Assembly (NCBI GenBank): GCA_019648995.1
Contig: BLXT01006781.1
Coordinates: 644,517-669,942 of the forward strand
Reading direction: 5' to 3'
Source: Plakobranchus ocellatus
Lineage: Eukaryota > Mollusca > Gastropoda > Plakobranchidae
Length of the DNA: 25,426 nt
Shown here: in pieces, positions 1 to 25,426 of the stretch
Numbering within the stretch: position 1 is the first letter of the stretch
Layout: every line of letters begins with the position of its first letter
The notes under the pieces: generated by a model
What the model saw: the letters and a program-made list of their open reading frames with translations, nothing else
The model's database searches: none
What the model was told of the DNA's origin: nothing
Program-made: the position numbers and the translations under genes

Positions 1-374
1 AGAATACACAATAACCGAGGTAATGGCAATACAGCCCCTGATTAAATATCAGTACTAAGCCCATTGCATCGTAGAAAATTTGAGAACAAAGAATACACAA
101 TAAAAGGGAAAACATGACAGTAAAGAGAGTTTGGAAAAATGATGAATGCTTGTGAAACCTTCACTCATCCGTCTGGACACATTCTATCCAACATTTCCAG
201 CTACAAAACCCTCAAGCAGACATCTATTTTCAGCTCAAAAGCACAGAATACAACTTCCCTTCATTCCTCCCTCTTTGACCCGACCCCCCCTCCAAAAGGA
301 CGCAATGTCTCATGAAAAGCTTTCACATAAGTAAACACGCAGCAATTGTTAAACACCAAAGGATTATTTGGTTT
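1..374 (-). other. CKAP5: CKAP5 3' UTR (part)
   Basis: This is sequence downstream of the stop codon on the minus strand. No AATAAA or ATTAAA is found on the minus strand here, so the polyadenylation site is probably beyond the left edge of the window. An intron within the UTR cannot be excluded. No other feature was recognised. Confidence 0.7.
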
Positions 375-25265
<24,891 letters not shown>

Positions 25266-25426
25266 CTGTGTGGTGACAAAAAAACCAAAGCCAAAGAACA
25301 TTACTACCTTGTTTTAAGAAAATAGCTTATCCTAAGAAAAACAATGAGCAACCCCACCCCTTTCCCCCCCATTTCAATTCCAAAATGCTGAAAAGGGGGA
25401 AAAAACATTTGTGTAATTATTTTTTT
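25266..25426 (-). other. Part of an upstream CKAP5 intron
   Basis: Sequence upstream of the acceptor CACCACACAG belongs to the intron before the first exon in the window. It continues past the right edge, where the TOG1-TOG3 exons should lie. Confidence 0.8.

Overview
The window holds one protein-coding gene, on the minus strand: the 3' half of an animal CKAP5 / ch-TOG / XMAP215 microtubule polymerase gene. Twenty-four coding exons run from about 25265 down to the stop codon at 375-377. Every junction obeys GT-AG and every exon phase agrees with its neighbours. The spliced coding sequence is 3564 nt, or 1187 residues plus a stop. It enters in the acidic linker between TOG3 and TOG4, covers TOG4, a basic Ala/Glu/Lys-rich linker, TOG5, a poly-Gln linker and the C-terminal TACC-binding region, and ends in the 3' UTR, which leaves the window on the left. 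The 5' exons (TOG1-TOG3, promoter) lie beyond the right edge.

Organism: a metazoan with an AT-rich, intron-rich genome (introns about 0.4-1.8 kb, exons 76-237 bp). The protein clearly matches animal CKAP5. The several tRNA-derived SINE families and the LINE-type remnant would suit a mollusc or another lophotrochozoan. That is inference, not something the sequence proves.

Layout from left to right: 3' UTR and last exon (1-491); exons for the C-terminal TACC-binding region with an intronic tRNA-headed element carrying three tandem ~116-bp units (2421-2835); exons of the C-terminal helical (TOG6-like) domain (6262-10011), with a 46-bp minisatellite in one intron; a LINE coding remnant (10345-10750); linker exons (11051-13138); TOG5 exons (14447-16747); basic linker exons (17544-18776); TOG4 exons (20277-25265). 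Introns in the right half carry a SINE family (five copies or part-copies, all in the gene's orientation, three with perfect target-site duplications), a second SINE family in two opposite-facing copies, and two short tandem duplications. One of these duplicates the 3' end of an exon together with its splice donor.

No prokaryotic system, CRISPR array, nested gene or intact mobile element was found. The interest lies in the repeat biology of the introns and in splice-site context, not in a new multigene system.
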